From contig NZ_JACXAF010000021.1 in NCBI RefSeq assembly GCF_014773395.1, forward strand, positions 1 through 64,000: 64,000 nucleotides of DNA, written 5' to 3'. Of the stretch, positions 49,235-58,994 are shown in pieces. Numbering within the stretch: the first letter of the stretch is position 1; the number at the start of each line of letters is the position of its first letter. Origin of the DNA: Neiella litorisoli. GTDB taxonomy: Bacteria; Pseudomonadota; Gammaproteobacteria; Enterobacterales; Neiellaceae. Position numbers and translations under genes: made by a program. Under the pieces are notes generated by a model that saw only the letters and a list, made by a program, of their open reading frames with translations, did not search any database and had not been told where the DNA came from.

Positions 49235-50181
49235 TGGCCAAACGCAGAAAAGGTCGTCCGATCGATGGCGTCATCTTGGTCGACAAGCCAACCGGAATGA
49301 GCAGTAACGGTGTCATGATCAAAGTCCGCGGTATGTTTGCGGCGCAAAAAGCCGGTCATACCGGCGCGCTTGATCCGCTGGCCACTGGCATGTTGCCTAT
49401 TTGCTTGGGTGAAGCGACCAAATTCAGCCAGTTTTTACTGGATGCCGATAAAAAATATCGTGTCGTTGCTCGTTTGGGGCAGCGCACGACGACGTCTGAC
49501 GCAGACGGTGAGTTAGTTTCAGAAAAGCCGGTTTCGGTCACTGAGGCAGACGTTGAAAAAGCGTTAGTGCAATTTCGTGGTGATATAAAGCAAGTGCCAA
49601 CGATGTTCTCGGCCCTCAAGCATGAAGGTAAGCCGTTATATCATTACGCCCGTCAAGGCATTCACATTGACCGCCCAGCGCGGCCGATTCATGTGTTTTC
49701 GTTTGAAATAGTGGCATTGAATGATGTCTGGCTGACCATGGACGTGCATTGCTCGAAAGGCACTTACGTTCGTACCCTGGTTGATGATTTAGGCGAAGTA
49801 CTTGGCTGCGGGGCCCATGTTGCTGAGCTGCGCCGGACTCATGTTGCTCACTACCCAACAGAGCAAATGATGACGCTGGAACAATTGCAGGCATTGCGTG
49901 ATAAGGCTGATGATGCTGAATTGCCAGCGGGTGAATTCTTAGATCAACAGTTGCTGCCGATGGATTCGCCGGTTGTTGCTTTGCCTGAAATTGAGCTCGA
50001 TCCGCAAAGCTGTGACTTTGTTCGACAGGGCCGCACGGTGCAGGTTGGATTTACCGCCCCGCAGGGCCAAGTTCGGATTAAATCACAGAGTGGCGAATTT
50101 CTCGGCGTTGGTGATGTGTCCGATGAAGGTCAGTTGGCGCCAAAGCGTTTAGTGGTGCCTGTTAGCGCTCGCCAGCAATAA
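49234..50181 (+). CDS. truB: tRNA pseudouridine-55 synthase TruB
   Basis: Makes pseudouridine 55 in the T-arm of tRNAs, 315 aa. It has GVILVDKPTGMSS, the catalytic loop GHTGALDPLATG with D47, and a C-terminal PUA domain (about 245-315). Start codon coupled to rbfA. Confidence 0.96.
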   Translation: MAKRRKGRPIDGVILVDKPTGMSSNGVMIKVRGMFAAQKAGHTGALDPLATGMLPICLGEATKFSQFLLDADKKYRVVARLGQRTTTSDADGELVSEKPVSVTEADVEKALVQFRGDIKQVPTMFSALKHEGKPLYHYARQGIHIDRPARPIHVFSFEIVALNDVWLTMDVHCSKGTYVRTLVDDLGEVLGCGAHVAELRRTHVAHYPTEQMMTLEQLQALRDKADDAELPAGEFLDQQLLPMDSPVVALPEIELDPQSCDFVRQGRTVQVGFTAPQGQVRIKSQSGEFLGVGDVSDEGQLAPKRLVVPVSARQQ

Positions 50182-50206
50182 CTTTGTTGATGTGGGCGGG
50201 TATTGC

Positions 50207-50235
50207 TTGCTGTTTGCTAACTTAGTCGGTAATAT
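50207..50235 (+). promoter_or_regulatory. Possible rpsO promoter
   Basis: TTGCTG (50207-50212), 17 bases, TAATAT (50230-50235), 65 bases before the rpsO start. In E. coli rpsO also has its own promoter. Confidence 0.45.
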
Positions 50236-50247
50236 ACGCGCCCTCTG

Positions 50248-50276
50248 CCAGCCGCTGAATTAGTGATCGGCGCTGG
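50248..50276 (+). other. Hairpin in the rpsO leader
   Basis: CCAGC (50248-50252) pairs with GCTGG (50272-50276), extended by a bulged CG/CG pair, then TTTTATA. It lies just before the AGGAG ribosome site. S15 is known to repress its own mRNA through a leader structure in E. coli, so this may be the equivalent site. Confidence 0.4.
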
Positions 50277-50300
50277 TTTTATACATTTTAGGAGACTGAT

Positions 50301-50570
50301 ATGTCACTAACTACTGAAAAGAAAGCAGCGATTGTTGCTGAATTCGCTCAAGGCGAAGGCGATACGGGTTCACCAGAAGTGCAAGTTGCATTGTTGACTG
50401 CTCAAATCAACCACTTGCAAGGTCACTTCAAAACTCACATCCACGATCACCACAGCCGTCGTGGTTTGCTGCGCATGGTAAGCCAGCGTCGTAAACTGCT
50501 TGACTACCTGAAGCGCAAAAACCAAGAGCGCTATCAGAGCCTGATCGAAAAATTGGGTCTGCGTCGCTAA
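50301..50570 (+). CDS. rpsO: 30S ribosomal protein S15
   Basis: Primary 16S rRNA-binding protein, 89 aa, the usual length. It shows [42 protein letters not shown] and [29 protein letters not shown] lies upstream. A strong terminator follows and pnp has its own leader. Confidence 0.98.
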   Translation: MSLTTEKKAAIVAEFAQGEGDTGSPEVQVALLTAQINHLQGHFKTHIHDHHSRRGLLRMVSQRRKLLDYLKRKNQERYQSLIEKLGLRR

Positions 50571-50583
50571 GCAAAGATTCAAC

Positions 50584-50611
50584 AAAAAGGGGCTATTTCA
50601 GCCCCTTTTTT
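50584..50611 (+). terminator. Intrinsic terminator of rpsO
   Basis: AAAAAGGGGCT (50584-50594), loop ATTTC, AGCCCCTTTTT (50600-50610), then T. Confidence 0.95.
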
Positions 50612-50778
50612 AATGCCTCATTTCTACTTTTATTGCCTTCCGTAAACTTCTGCCTACACCAGCTTCACAGCGCGTACCAAATAATTGCCCGAAAGCTAGG
50701 CAATTGGGAGGATTCCAGTATACTTATGCGGCGAAAATTGAAAGTAAAAATCTGAAAAGACAAACAGGAATATAAATC

Positions 50779-52917
50779 GTGAAGCCGATTGTAAAAACAT
50801 TCCAGTACGGTCAACACACAGTGACCCTGGAAACCGGCGTGATTGCACGTCAAGCCACCGCTGCCGTTCTGGCAACCATGGATGACACATCAGTTTTGGT
50901 CTCAGTTGTTGGTAAAAAAGAAGCCAACCCAGGACAAGACTTTTTCCCTCTGACAGTAAACTACCAAGAAAAAGCATATGCAGCCGGTAAGATCCCAGGC
51001 GGCTTTTTCAAGCGTGAAGGCCGTCCAAGCGAAGGCGAGACCTTAATTGCTCGTTTGGTAGACCGCCCGATCCGTCCATTATTCCCAGAAGGGTTTTTGA
51101 ACGAAGTTCAGGTGATTGCCACTGTCGTATCGTTAAACCCTGAAGTGCCAGCTGACATCGTCACCATGCTGGGCACCTCAGCTGCATTATCAATCTCAGG
51201 CATTCCATTCAACGGCCCAATTGGCGCTGCGCGTGTGGGTTATGTTGATAACAGCTTTGTATTGAATCCGCTGTTGTCTGAGTTGCCTAACTCCAAGCTA
51301 GACTTGGTTGTTGCCGGTACAGAATCAGCCGTATTGATGGTTGAATCTGAAGCAGAAGTATTGCCAGAAGAAGTGATGCTAGAAGCTGTGGTTTATGGCC
51401 ATGAGCAACTGCAAACCGCAATCAACGCCATTAAAGAATTGAAAGCCGAAGTTGCTACTCCTGAGTGGGACTGGGTTGCTCCAGAGAAAAACGTTTCTCT
51501 GTATGACCAAGTAAAAGCTGCTTCTGAAGCGCAATTTGTTGAAGCGTACCAAATTACTGAAAAAGCTGAGCGTTACACCAAAGTTGGTGAAATCAAGAAA
51601 GCTGTTACTGCACAATTGACCGAAGCTGACGAAGAATTGGATGCCGGTGAAATCGGTGACATCCTTTACTCAATTGAAAAGAACGTTGTTCGTCAACGTA
51701 TCATCGCTGGTGAGCCTCGCATTGATGGCCGTGACCCAGAAATGGTTCGTGCCTTGAATGTTGCGACTGGCGTCTTGTCGCGCACTCACGGCTCGTCTTT
51801 GTTCACCCGTGGTGAAACTCAGGCTTTGGTTACTTGTACCTTGGGTACCAAGCGCGATGCGCAAATTCTGGACGAGTTGTCAGGTGAGCGTACTGACAAG
51901 TTCTTGTTCCACTACAACTTCCCTCCGTACTGTGTTGGCGAAACTGGCTTTATCGGCTCGCCTAAGCGTCGTGAAATTGGTCATGGTCGCTTGGCAAAAC
52001 GTGGCGTTGCCGCGGTGATGCCAGATGAAGACGAATTCCCATACACAGTTCGCATCGTGTCTGAAATTACTGAATCGAACGGTTCTAGCTCGATGGCGTC
52101 TGTATGTGGCTCTTCATTGGCTCTGATGGATGCCGGTGTACCGGTTAAAGCATCGGTTGCTGGTATTGCCATGGGCTTGGTGAAAGAAGGCGATGACTTC
52201 GTGGTTCTGTCTGACATTCTGGGTGATGAAGATCACTTGGGTGACATGGACTTTAAAGTTGCCGGTACCAGCGAAGGTGTGACTGCCTTGCAGATGGACA
52301 TCAAGATCGAAGGTATCACCAAAGAGATCATGCAAATTGCATTGCGCCAAGCACGCGGTGCTCGTTTGCATATCTTGAGCGTGATGGATGAGGCCATTGG
52401 CACTCACCGTGAAGAAGTTTCCGACTTCGCTCCACGTATTCACACCATCAAGATCAACCCTGAGAAGATTAAAGATGTGATTGGTAAGGGTGGTGCAACC
52501 ATTCGTGCGATCACTGAAGAAACGGGTTGTAGCATTGATATTCAAGACGACGGCACGATCAATGTTGCTGCGGTTGATGGCTTAGCTGCCAAAGCTGCTC
52601 TGAAGCGCATTGAAGAAATCACTGCTGAAATCGAAGTGGGTACCATTTATAACGGCCGCGTAACTCGCATCGTTGATTTCGGTGCTTTCGTTGAAATTCT
52701 GCCGGGTAAAGAAGGTCTGGTACACATTTCTCAAATTGCCGAAAAACGCATTGAGAAAGTAACTGACTACCTTGAAAACGGCCAGCAAGTCGATGTTAAA
52801 GTACTTGAAATTGACCGTCAGGGCCGTGTGCGCTTGAGCATTAAAGAAGCCAAGCCTGCTGAGCCTAAAGCAGCAGAGCCGGCAGCAGCGGTAGCCGAGC
52901 AACCAGAAGCTGAATAA
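50779..52917 (+). CDS. pnp: Polyribonucleotide nucleotidyltransferase (PNPase)
   Basis: Phosphorolytic 3'-5' exoribonuclease of 712 aa. A GTG start at 50779 has AGGAA upstream and gives the expected [20 protein letters not shown]. Two RNase PH halves (about 5-220 and 315-540) are separated by a helical domain. Then come a KH domain (about 550-610, [12 protein letters not shown]) and an S1 domain (about 620-690, [15 protein letters not shown]). The C-terminal tail is Ala/Glu-rich, where PNPase docks on RNase E in relatives. A TATACT -10-like element lies at about 50718-50723, without a clear -35. Confidence 0.97.
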   Translation: MKPIVKTFQYGQHTVTLETGVIARQATAAVLATMDDTSVLVSVVGKKEANPGQDFFPLTVNYQEKAYAAGKIPGGFFKREGRPSEGETLIARLVDRPIRPLFPEGFLNEVQVIATVVSLNPEVPADIVTMLGTSAALSISGIPFNGPIGAARVGYVDNSFVLNPLLSELPNSKLDLVVAGTESAVLMVESEAEVLPEEVMLEAVVYGHEQLQTAINAIKELKAEVATPEWDWVAPEKNVSLYDQVKAASEAQFVEAYQITEKAERYTKVGEIKKAVTAQLTEADEELDAGEIGDILYSIEKNVVRQRIIAGEPRIDGRDPEMVRALNVATGVLSRTHGSSLFTRGETQALVTCTLGTKRDAQILDELSGERTDKFLFHYNFPPYCVGETGFIGSPKRREIGHGRLAKRGVAAVMPDEDEFPYTVRIVSEITESNGSSSMASVCGSSLALMDAGVPVKASVAGIAMGLVKEGDDFVVLSDILGDEDHLGDMDFKVAGTSEGVTALQMDIKIEGITKEIMQIALRQARGARLHILSVMDEAIGTHREEVSDFAPRIHTIKINPEKIKDVIGKGGATIRAITEETGCSIDIQDDGTINVAAVDGLAAKAALKRIEEITAEIEVGTIYNGRVTRIVDFGAFVEILPGKEGLVHISQIAEKRIEKVTDYLENGQQVDVKVLEIDRQGRVRLSIKEAKPAEPKAAEPAAAVAEQPEAE

Positions 52918-52969
52918 TTCAGTTAAAGGCCAATATTTTTTGGCCTCTGATTTGTAATTCCGCAATAAT

Positions 52970-52996
52970 AGGCCAATCCCTCGATTGGCCTTTTTT
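52970..52996 (+). terminator. Intrinsic terminator of pnp
   Basis: AGGCCAAT (52970-52977), loop CCCTCG, ATTGGCCT (52984-52991), in a run of six T (52991-52996). It lies only 17 bases before the nlpI start. Confidence 0.88.
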
Positions 52997-53012
52997 AATT
53001 CAGGCAGAAAAT

Positions 53013-53900
53013 ATGTCTTATTTGAAGTGGTTACTGCTGGCAACTGTGGCAGTAATTAGCGGTTGTGCCAGTACCGCCAAGCAACCGACCCAAGCCCATG
53101 AAATGCTATTAGCGGTGCCGCGACAGCCCAGTATTGAGCAACAAGCCGCGATTGCCAAGCTGACTGAAATTATTAGCTTGTCCGACGTTGATGATGGCCG
53201 CTTAGCACATTTGTTTTATGACCGCGGCGTGCGCTATGACTCTCTTGGTTTAAAAGCATTGGCTCATCTCGATTTTAGCCGCGCACTTCGGATGAAAGCC
53301 GATTTTGCCGACGCCTACAATTTTGTTGGCATTCATTACACTCAAGGCGAGCAGTTTGTTGAGGCTTTTGAAGCTTTTGGTTCTGCAATCGAGTTGAACC
53401 CTGAGCACAAATATGCCCTGCTTAACCGTGGTATTGCGCGCTATTATGCTGGACGAAGCGCCTTAGCGGTTGAAGATTTAACTGAGTTTTACCTTCGTCA
53501 GGAGTCTGATCCCTATCGGGTTTTGTGGCTCTACATGGCCGAATACGAGGTTGATCCGTTAGCCGCGAACGCCAACCTTATTCGCCATCGTGCGCAGCTA
53601 TCGGATGATGACTGGGCAACCAACTTAGTTGATTTGTTTTTGCAGCGTATTTCCGTCAATGATTTTATGCGCACCTTGCCGGTTGGCATTGGCAGTGAAG
53701 AGGCGTATGCCGAGCGCCTTTGCGAAGCCTATTTCTATCTCGGTAAATTGGCCGCACATACCGATGAGTCAATCTATGCCGGTAATTTCTTCCGCTTGGC
53801 GTTAGCAACCAATGTCTATGATTTTGTTGAGCATCGTTATGCCATGCTGGAACTTAAGCGGTTGTCGCAAGAGAAGTTACAAGAGCCTGCCGCCGGTTGA
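53013..53900 (+). CDS. nlpI: Lipoprotein NlpI
   Basis: Outer-membrane TPR lipoprotein (295 aa) that in E. coli is an adaptor for peptidoglycan hydrolases and the Prc protease. The signal ends VISGC (Cys at about residue 18). TPR-like helices cover about residues 60-165 (LAHLFYDRGVRYDSLGL, ADAYNFVGIHYTQGEQF, KYALLNRGIARYYAGR). It follows pnp as in E. coli. A GC hairpin without U tract overlaps its stop. Confidence 0.93.
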   Translation: MSYLKWLLLATVAVISGCASTAKQPTQAHEMLLAVPRQPSIEQQAAIAKLTEIISLSDVDDGRLAHLFYDRGVRYDSLGLKALAHLDFSRALRMKADFADAYNFVGIHYTQGEQFVEAFEAFGSAIELNPEHKYALLNRGIARYYAGRSALAVEDLTEFYLRQESDPYRVLWLYMAEYEVDPLAANANLIRHRAQLSDDDWATNLVDLFLQRISVNDFMRTLPVGIGSEEAYAERLCEAYFYLGKLAAHTDESIYAGNFFRLALATNVYDFVEHRYAMLELKRLSQEKLQEPAAG

Positions 53901-53919
53901 CGGCAGGTAATCAACAAGC

Positions 53920-54219
53920 TTATAGACTCAGATAAGCTCTGTTTTTGTCCAGCAAGGCTTCACCGATACCGGTGACCATGGTCAATTCTTCGAGTGAGCG
54001 AAATGGTCCGTGCTGTTGACGGTAATCGACAATAGCTTGGGCTTTAACCAAACCAATGCCACTCAGGCGATCAGCAATGGTTTCGGCATCGGCATGGTTG
54101 ATATTGACGGCTGGCAACTGTTGTTGGTAGTCACTGCTGGTGTCAATGTCGTTCGATAGGGTTGGTGAGCTTAGCCACAAGGCCGCGCTCGCAATGGTTA
54201 CTGCGATTAATTTTTTCAT
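53920..54219 (-). CDS. ComEA/YbaV-like exported helix-hairpin-helix protein
   Basis: A 99-aa protein from the ATG at 54219 (AAGGAC upstream) with a signal peptide (MKKLIAVTIASAALWLSSPTLS). The mature part holds two helix-hairpin-helix motifs (VNINHADAETIADRLSGIGLVKAQAIVDYR and LEELTMVTGIGEALLDKN), here given as family landmarks. Such proteins bind DNA without sequence specificity; relatives take part in DNA uptake. No other competence gene is visible nearby, so a role in transformation is only possible. Confidence 0.85.
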   Translation of the reverse strand: MKKLIAVTIASAALWLSSPTLSNDIDTSSDYQQQLPAVNINHADAETIADRLSGIGLVKAQAIVDYRQQHGPFRSLEELTMVTGIGEALLDKNRAYLSL

Positions 54220-54485
54220 GGTGCTTGTCCTTAAGCATTTCATTAAATTGTCATCCATGCGTCGTTTGCACGACACAAATTTAACTTAGACGCAAAAGCC
54301 GAGTCCGGCAAATTTATCCATATATCACCGAAAATCGACTAATGTCGGGGCTTAACCTTGCCTTGAAATCAGTGTAACCTAGCTCCAGCAAGTATTGACG
54401 TACGGTGATCGCGCTGTCGATTGGGACCAATAAGCCAGTTGATGGGCGGACAATGAAAGACCGCAAGTAAGGAAAGGATATCAAG

Positions 54486-55382
54486 ATGCAAATCAGGAAA
54501 GCTGTAATCCCTGTCGCCGGCCTCGGCACCCGAATGCTCCCCGCTACCAAAGCAATCCCCAAAGAAATGTTACCTGTTGTCGATCGTCCGCTGATCCAAT
54601 ACGTGGTCGAAGAGTGCATCAAAGCCGGGATCAAAGAAATCGTGCTGGTGACCCATTCCAGTAAAAACTCCATCGAAAACCACTTCGATACCAGCTTTGA
54701 ACTGGAAGCAACCCTAGAAAAGCGGGTAAAGCGTCAGTTGCTCGACGAGGTGCAGAAGATTTGTCCACCAGATGTCACCATCATGCACGTTCGCCAGGGC
54801 ACGGCTCTTGGCTTGGGCCACGCGATTTTGTGTGCTAAGCCGCTGGTTGGCGAAACGCCATTTGCCGTCGTGCTACCGGATGTACTCATCGACAAGTACG
54901 ATGCTGATCCGAAAAAAGACAACCTAGCTGAAATGACCCGCTTGTTCGAAGAAACCGGCGCGAGTCAAATCATGGTGGAAGCCGTTCCCCATGAAAGTAT
55001 TGGCAGTTACGGCGTGGTTGATCTGGGTGGCTATGACTTGAAACCAGGTGAATCGGTCAAAATGATCGGAACGGTGGAAAAGCCGGATCCAGATGACGCA
55101 CCGTCCAACTTAGCCGTTGTCGGCCGCTATGTGTTGAGCGCTGAGTGCTGGGACTTACTGGAATACACACCGCCGGGCGCCGGTGGTGAAATTCAGCTTA
55201 CCGATGCCATTGCCTCCTTGATGAAGGTTGAGCCGGTAAACGCCTATTACATGAAAGGGCGTAGCCACGATTGTGGTAGTAAGCTGGGTTATATGCAGGC
55301 CAATATGGAATATGGCATCCGCCATCATGATATCGGCGAATCGTTCGCGAGCTTTGTCAAAGACTTTGCCGCTAAATTGTAA
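54486..55382 (+). CDS. galU: UTP-glucose-1-phosphate uridylyltransferase GalU
   Basis: Makes UDP-glucose from UTP and glucose-1-phosphate, 298 aa. The nucleotidyltransferase start is [25 protein letters not shown], with [24 protein letters not shown] and [12 protein letters not shown] further on. AAGGAAAGG precedes the ATG. First gene of a cluster (galU-galE-ugd-epimerase) for UDP-sugars used in surface polysaccharides. No promoter could be placed with confidence in 54220-54485. Confidence 0.96.
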   Translation: MQIRKAVIPVAGLGTRMLPATKAIPKEMLPVVDRPLIQYVVEECIKAGIKEIVLVTHSSKNSIENHFDTSFELEATLEKRVKRQLLDEVQKICPPDVTIMHVRQGTALGLGHAILCAKPLVGETPFAVVLPDVLIDKYDADPKKDNLAEMTRLFEETGASQIMVEAVPHESIGSYGVVDLGGYDLKPGESVKMIGTVEKPDPDDAPSNLAVVGRYVLSAECWDLLEYTPPGAGGEIQLTDAIASLMKVEPVNAYYMKGRSHDCGSKLGYMQANMEYGIRHHDIGESFASFVKDFAAKL

Positions 55383-55398
55383 TTAGAGAGCCATTAAC

Positions 55399-56415
55399 AT
55401 GGACGTATTGGTCACAGGTGGCGCCGGATATATCGGTAGCCACACCCTGATCGCATTAATCGAGGCCGGTCACCGGCCTATCGTCGTCGACAACTTATGC
55501 AACTCAAGTGCAACATCGTTGCAGCGGGTTCAGCAAATTACGGGTGCTGATGAGATTCCATTCCATCAGGTTGATATTCGCGACCGAGCCGCCCTTGATG
55601 CGGTGTTTGCGCAGTACCAAATTGCTTCAGTGATTCACTTCGCTGGTCTTAAAGCTGTCGGCGAATCAACACAAATCCCACTGGATTATTATCAAAACAA
55701 CGTCGCAGGCACTTTAACATTGTGCCAAGCGATGCAGCAGGCTGGCGTGAAACGCCTCGTATTCAGCTCGTCGGCAACCGTCTACGGTGATCCTGCGTCG
55801 GTGCCAATTTTAGAAAGTTTTCCCACATCGGCGACCAACCCTTATGGTCGCTCGAAATTAATGGTTGAGGAAATCCTCAGCGACTTCGCCAAATCCGATC
55901 CGAGTTGGGATATCGCATTGCTGCGTTACTTCAATCCAGTTGGCGCTCACAAGAGTGGCCTGATCGGCGAAGATCCTTCAGGTATTCCGAACAATCTAAC
56001 GCCTTATATCACCCAGGTTGCAGTCGGTAAATTACAACAGCTTAGTGTCTTTGGTGATGATTACGCCACCAAAGATGGCACCGGCGTACGCGACTACATC
56101 CACGTGGTTGATCTTGCGGAAGGTCATGTCAAAGCACTCGATAAACTTAGTACTTCGCCGGGGTTAGTGATTTATAACTTAGGCACAGGTAACGGTTACT
56201 CGGTGCTTGAAGTGATTGCTGCATTTGCCAAAGCATGTGGCGTAGCTATCCCATACCAAGTGGTTGCAAGACGGCCGGGAGATATTGCCGAGTGTTATGC
56301 CGAGCCGTCATTGGCCGCGGCTGAGCTTGGTTGGCAGGCAAAACGAGAGTTAGCCGAAATGGCAGAAGATGCATGGCGCTGGCAGTCGAATAACCCGAAT
56401 GGTTATAGCGACTAG
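55399..56415 (+). CDS. galE: UDP-glucose 4-epimerase GalE
   Basis: Interconverts UDP-glucose and UDP-galactose, 338 aa, NAD-dependent SDR. It has [23 protein letters not shown] (catalytic Ser), NPYGRSKLM (YxxxK) and RYFNPVGAH. It begins 16 bases after galU in the same operon. Confidence 0.95.
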   Translation: MDVLVTGGAGYIGSHTLIALIEAGHRPIVVDNLCNSSATSLQRVQQITGADEIPFHQVDIRDRAALDAVFAQYQIASVIHFAGLKAVGESTQIPLDYYQNNVAGTLTLCQAMQQAGVKRLVFSSSATVYGDPASVPILESFPTSATNPYGRSKLMVEEILSDFAKSDPSWDIALLRYFNPVGAHKSGLIGEDPSGIPNNLTPYITQVAVGKLQQLSVFGDDYATKDGTGVRDYIHVVDLAEGHVKALDKLSTSPGLVIYNLGTGNGYSVLEVIAAFAKACGVAIPYQVVARRPGDIAECYAEPSLAAAELGWQAKRELAEMAEDAWRWQSNNPNGYSD

Positions 56416-56465
56416 CTAGTCACAGCTGAACCAGATTATAAATTTTATAAAGTGAGCGATTGAAT

Positions 56466-57803
56466 ATGAAAGTCACCGTTTTTGGAATTGGTTATGTCGG
56501 CCTGGTACAGGCTGCGGTTATGGCCGACTTCGGTCATGAAGTCATGTGTGTCGATGTTGACCAAAACAAAGTCGACAACCTCAAGAAGGGCATTATTCCA
56601 ATTTATGAGCCGGGTTTGACGCCCCTGGTTGAGACCAATTACAAAGAAGGTCGATTGCACTTCACTACCGATGCCAAAGAAGGGGTGCAGTTTGGTGAAT
56701 TGCAATTTATTGCTGTTGGCACACCGCCTGATGAAGATGGCTCTGCGGACTTAAAATATGTTTTGGCCGTTGCTCGCACGATTGCCGAGCACATGAATGG
56801 CTATAAAGTGGTGCTCGACAAGAGTACTGTTCCAGTTGGTACTGCAGACAAAGTTAAAGCCGCAATTGCTGAGGTGTTGGAGCAACGCGGCGTGACTCAT
56901 GATTACGCGGTAGTTTCAAATCCTGAGTTCTTGAAAGAAGGTGCTGCAGTGAATGACTGCATGCGACCTGATCGCATCGTCATCGGCACCGATGATGACA
57001 ATGCCCGTCAGTTGATCCGCGAACTTTATGCACCGTTTAACCGCAACCATGACCGGATGATCTTCATGGATGTTCGTTCAGCTGAGCTGACCAAATATGC
57101 CGCTAACTGTATGCTGGCGACCAAAATCAGCTTTATGAATGAAATGTCGAACCTAGCGGAGCGCTTGGGTGCTGATATCGAAAAAGTCCGTCAAGGCATC
57201 GGCTCTGATCCGCGCATTGGCTACCACTTCATTTATCCTGGCTGCGGCTATGGTGGTTCTTGTTTCCCGAAAGATGTTCAGGCTCTTGTTCGCACCGCTG
57301 ATTCAATTGGTTATGAGTCAACTCTGCTTAAAGCTGTCGAAAACGTTAACTACGCCCAGAAAGAAGTGTTGTTCAAACGCTTGAATGAATACTACAAAGG
57401 CGACTTAGCGGGTAAAACAGTGGCGGTTTGGGGGTTGTCTTTCAAACCAAACACCGACGATATGCGCGAAGCATCAAGTCGTGTGTTGATGGAATCGCTA
57501 TGGCAGGCCGGTGCTAAAGTCCGAGCCTTTGACCCAGAAGCGATGGAAGAAGTGCAGCGCATCTACGGCACCCGTGACGACTTGGAGCTTGTCGGCACCA
57601 AGGACGCCGCGCTGAAAGGTGCTGATTGTTTGGTGATTTGTACTGAGTGGAAGGTATTCCGCGCAGCCAACTTCGATGACATCAAAGAGCAACTCACTGA
57701 CCCTGTGATTTTCGATGGTCGTAACCTATACGAACCAGAGCAAGTGAAGCGCTATGGCTTGTCTTACTACGCCATGGGGCGCGGTGACAGCATTACCGCA
57801 TAA
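56466..57803 (+). CDS. ugd: UDP-glucose 6-dehydrogenase
   Basis: Oxidises UDP-glucose to UDP-glucuronate, 445 aa from the ATG at 56466. The N-terminal NAD domain is [18 protein letters not shown]; the catalytic cysteine is in [13 protein letters not shown] (about C266); the C-terminal domain has [17 protein letters not shown]. Its product is the substrate of the epimerase encoded next. Confidence 0.95.
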   Translation: MKVTVFGIGYVGLVQAAVMADFGHEVMCVDVDQNKVDNLKKGIIPIYEPGLTPLVETNYKEGRLHFTTDAKEGVQFGELQFIAVGTPPDEDGSADLKYVLAVARTIAEHMNGYKVVLDKSTVPVGTADKVKAAIAEVLEQRGVTHDYAVVSNPEFLKEGAAVNDCMRPDRIVIGTDDDNARQLIRELYAPFNRNHDRMIFMDVRSAELTKYAANCMLATKISFMNEMSNLAERLGADIEKVRQGIGSDPRIGYHFIYPGCGYGGSCFPKDVQALVRTADSIGYESTLLKAVENVNYAQKEVLFKRLNEYYKGDLAGKTVAVWGLSFKPNTDDMREASSRVLMESLWQAGAKVRAFDPEAMEEVQRIYGTRDDLELVGTKDAALKGADCLVICTEWKVFRAANFDDIKEQLTDPVIFDGRNLYEPEQVKRYGLSYYAMGRGDSITA

Positions 57804-57816
57804 GGTAGCTTAGTTG

Positions 57817-58815
57817 ATGAAAGTACTGGTGACCGGAGCTGCCGGCTTTATTGGTTTTTACGTTAGTAAACGCTTGATTGCCGACGGCCATCAAGTGGTG
57901 GGCATTGATAATATCAATTCCTACTATGATGTTGGTCTCAAACATGCTCGATTGGCACAATTGGAATCCCTCGCTGGATTTGAGTTTATCGAGCTTGATT
58001 TGGCCGACCGGCCGGCGATGGCGCAGCTATTTGCCGATCACCGCTTTCAGCGCGTGATCCATCTGGCGGCGCAGGCGGGAGTTCGCCATTCGCTCAATGC
58101 GCCTTTTGACTACGTTGATTCCAATATGACGGGCATGATGACAATCCTCGAAGGTTGTCGTCACCATGGTGTTGAACACTTGGTTTACGCTTCTTCCAGT
58201 TCAGTATACGGCATGAACGAAACCATGCCGTTTACGACTTCCGACAACGTTGATCACCCCGTCTCGCTTTATGCCGCGAGTAAAAAAGCCAATGAGCTGA
58301 TGGCCCATAGCTATTCACATTTGTACGGTTTACCAACAACTGGGCTGCGCTTCTTTACTGTTTATGGTCCTTGGGGCCGCCCTGATATGGCGTATTTTTT
58401 GTTCACTAAAGCCATGTTGGCCGGCGATCCGATTAAGGTCTTTAACTTCGGCAAGATGCGGCGCGATTTCACCTACATCGATGATATTGTCGAGGGTGTG
58501 GTGCGGGTGATGGACAAATTGCCTGAGCCAAATCCAAACTGGCGTAGTGACGATCCATCAACCAGTAAAGCGCCATATAAGGTATATAACATTGGTAATA
58601 ACAATCCGGTTGAGCTCGGTTACTTTATTGAAACGCTGGAGCGCTGCTTAGGGATTGAAGCCAATAAGCTGATGATGCCAATGCAACCGGGGGATGTGGT
58701 TGCCACCGCGGCAAACATTGACGACCTAGTTGAAGATGTCGGCTTTTCTCCGGCAACATCAGTGGAGCAAGGGCTTGAGTCTTTTGTTCGCTGGTACAAA
58801 AGTTACTATCGTTAA
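57817..58815 (+). CDS. UDP-glucuronate 4-epimerase-like SDR protein
   Basis: NAD-dependent sugar epimerase of 332 aa from the ATG at 57817. It shows VTGAAGFIGFYVSKRL, GIDNINSYYDVGLKHARL (a hallmark of the UDP-glucuronate 4-epimerase group), YASSSSVYGMN, YAASKKANE, and RFFTVYGPWGRPDMA. It would convert UDP-glucuronate to UDP-galacturonate. Placement directly after ugd agrees with that. It is the last gene of the UDP-sugar cluster; no glycosyltransferase is in the window. Confidence 0.88.
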   Translation: MKVLVTGAAGFIGFYVSKRLIADGHQVVGIDNINSYYDVGLKHARLAQLESLAGFEFIELDLADRPAMAQLFADHRFQRVIHLAAQAGVRHSLNAPFDYVDSNMTGMMTILEGCRHHGVEHLVYASSSSVYGMNETMPFTTSDNVDHPVSLYAASKKANELMAHSYSHLYGLPTTGLRFFTVYGPWGRPDMAYFLFTKAMLAGDPIKVFNFGKMRRDFTYIDDIVEGVVRVMDKLPEPNPNWRSDDPSTSKAPYKVYNIGNNNPVELGYFIETLERCLGIEANKLMMPMQPGDVVATAANIDDLVEDVGFSPATSVEQGLESFVRWYKSYYR

Positions 58816-58994
58816 TCGCTCAGCCAATCAACATGTCGCTTGATTGGCTGCTGTTCTTTTCACACCACTGCTTCCTGCAGTAGCTCACTAAAAATCTTCC
58901 TGTAGTTCACAAACACAAACAATCGTGATTGCTTTATTTTTGCATACTGTTAACAATTGTCTGGTTTTGTATTACATGGGAGCGGGCAAGGGAA

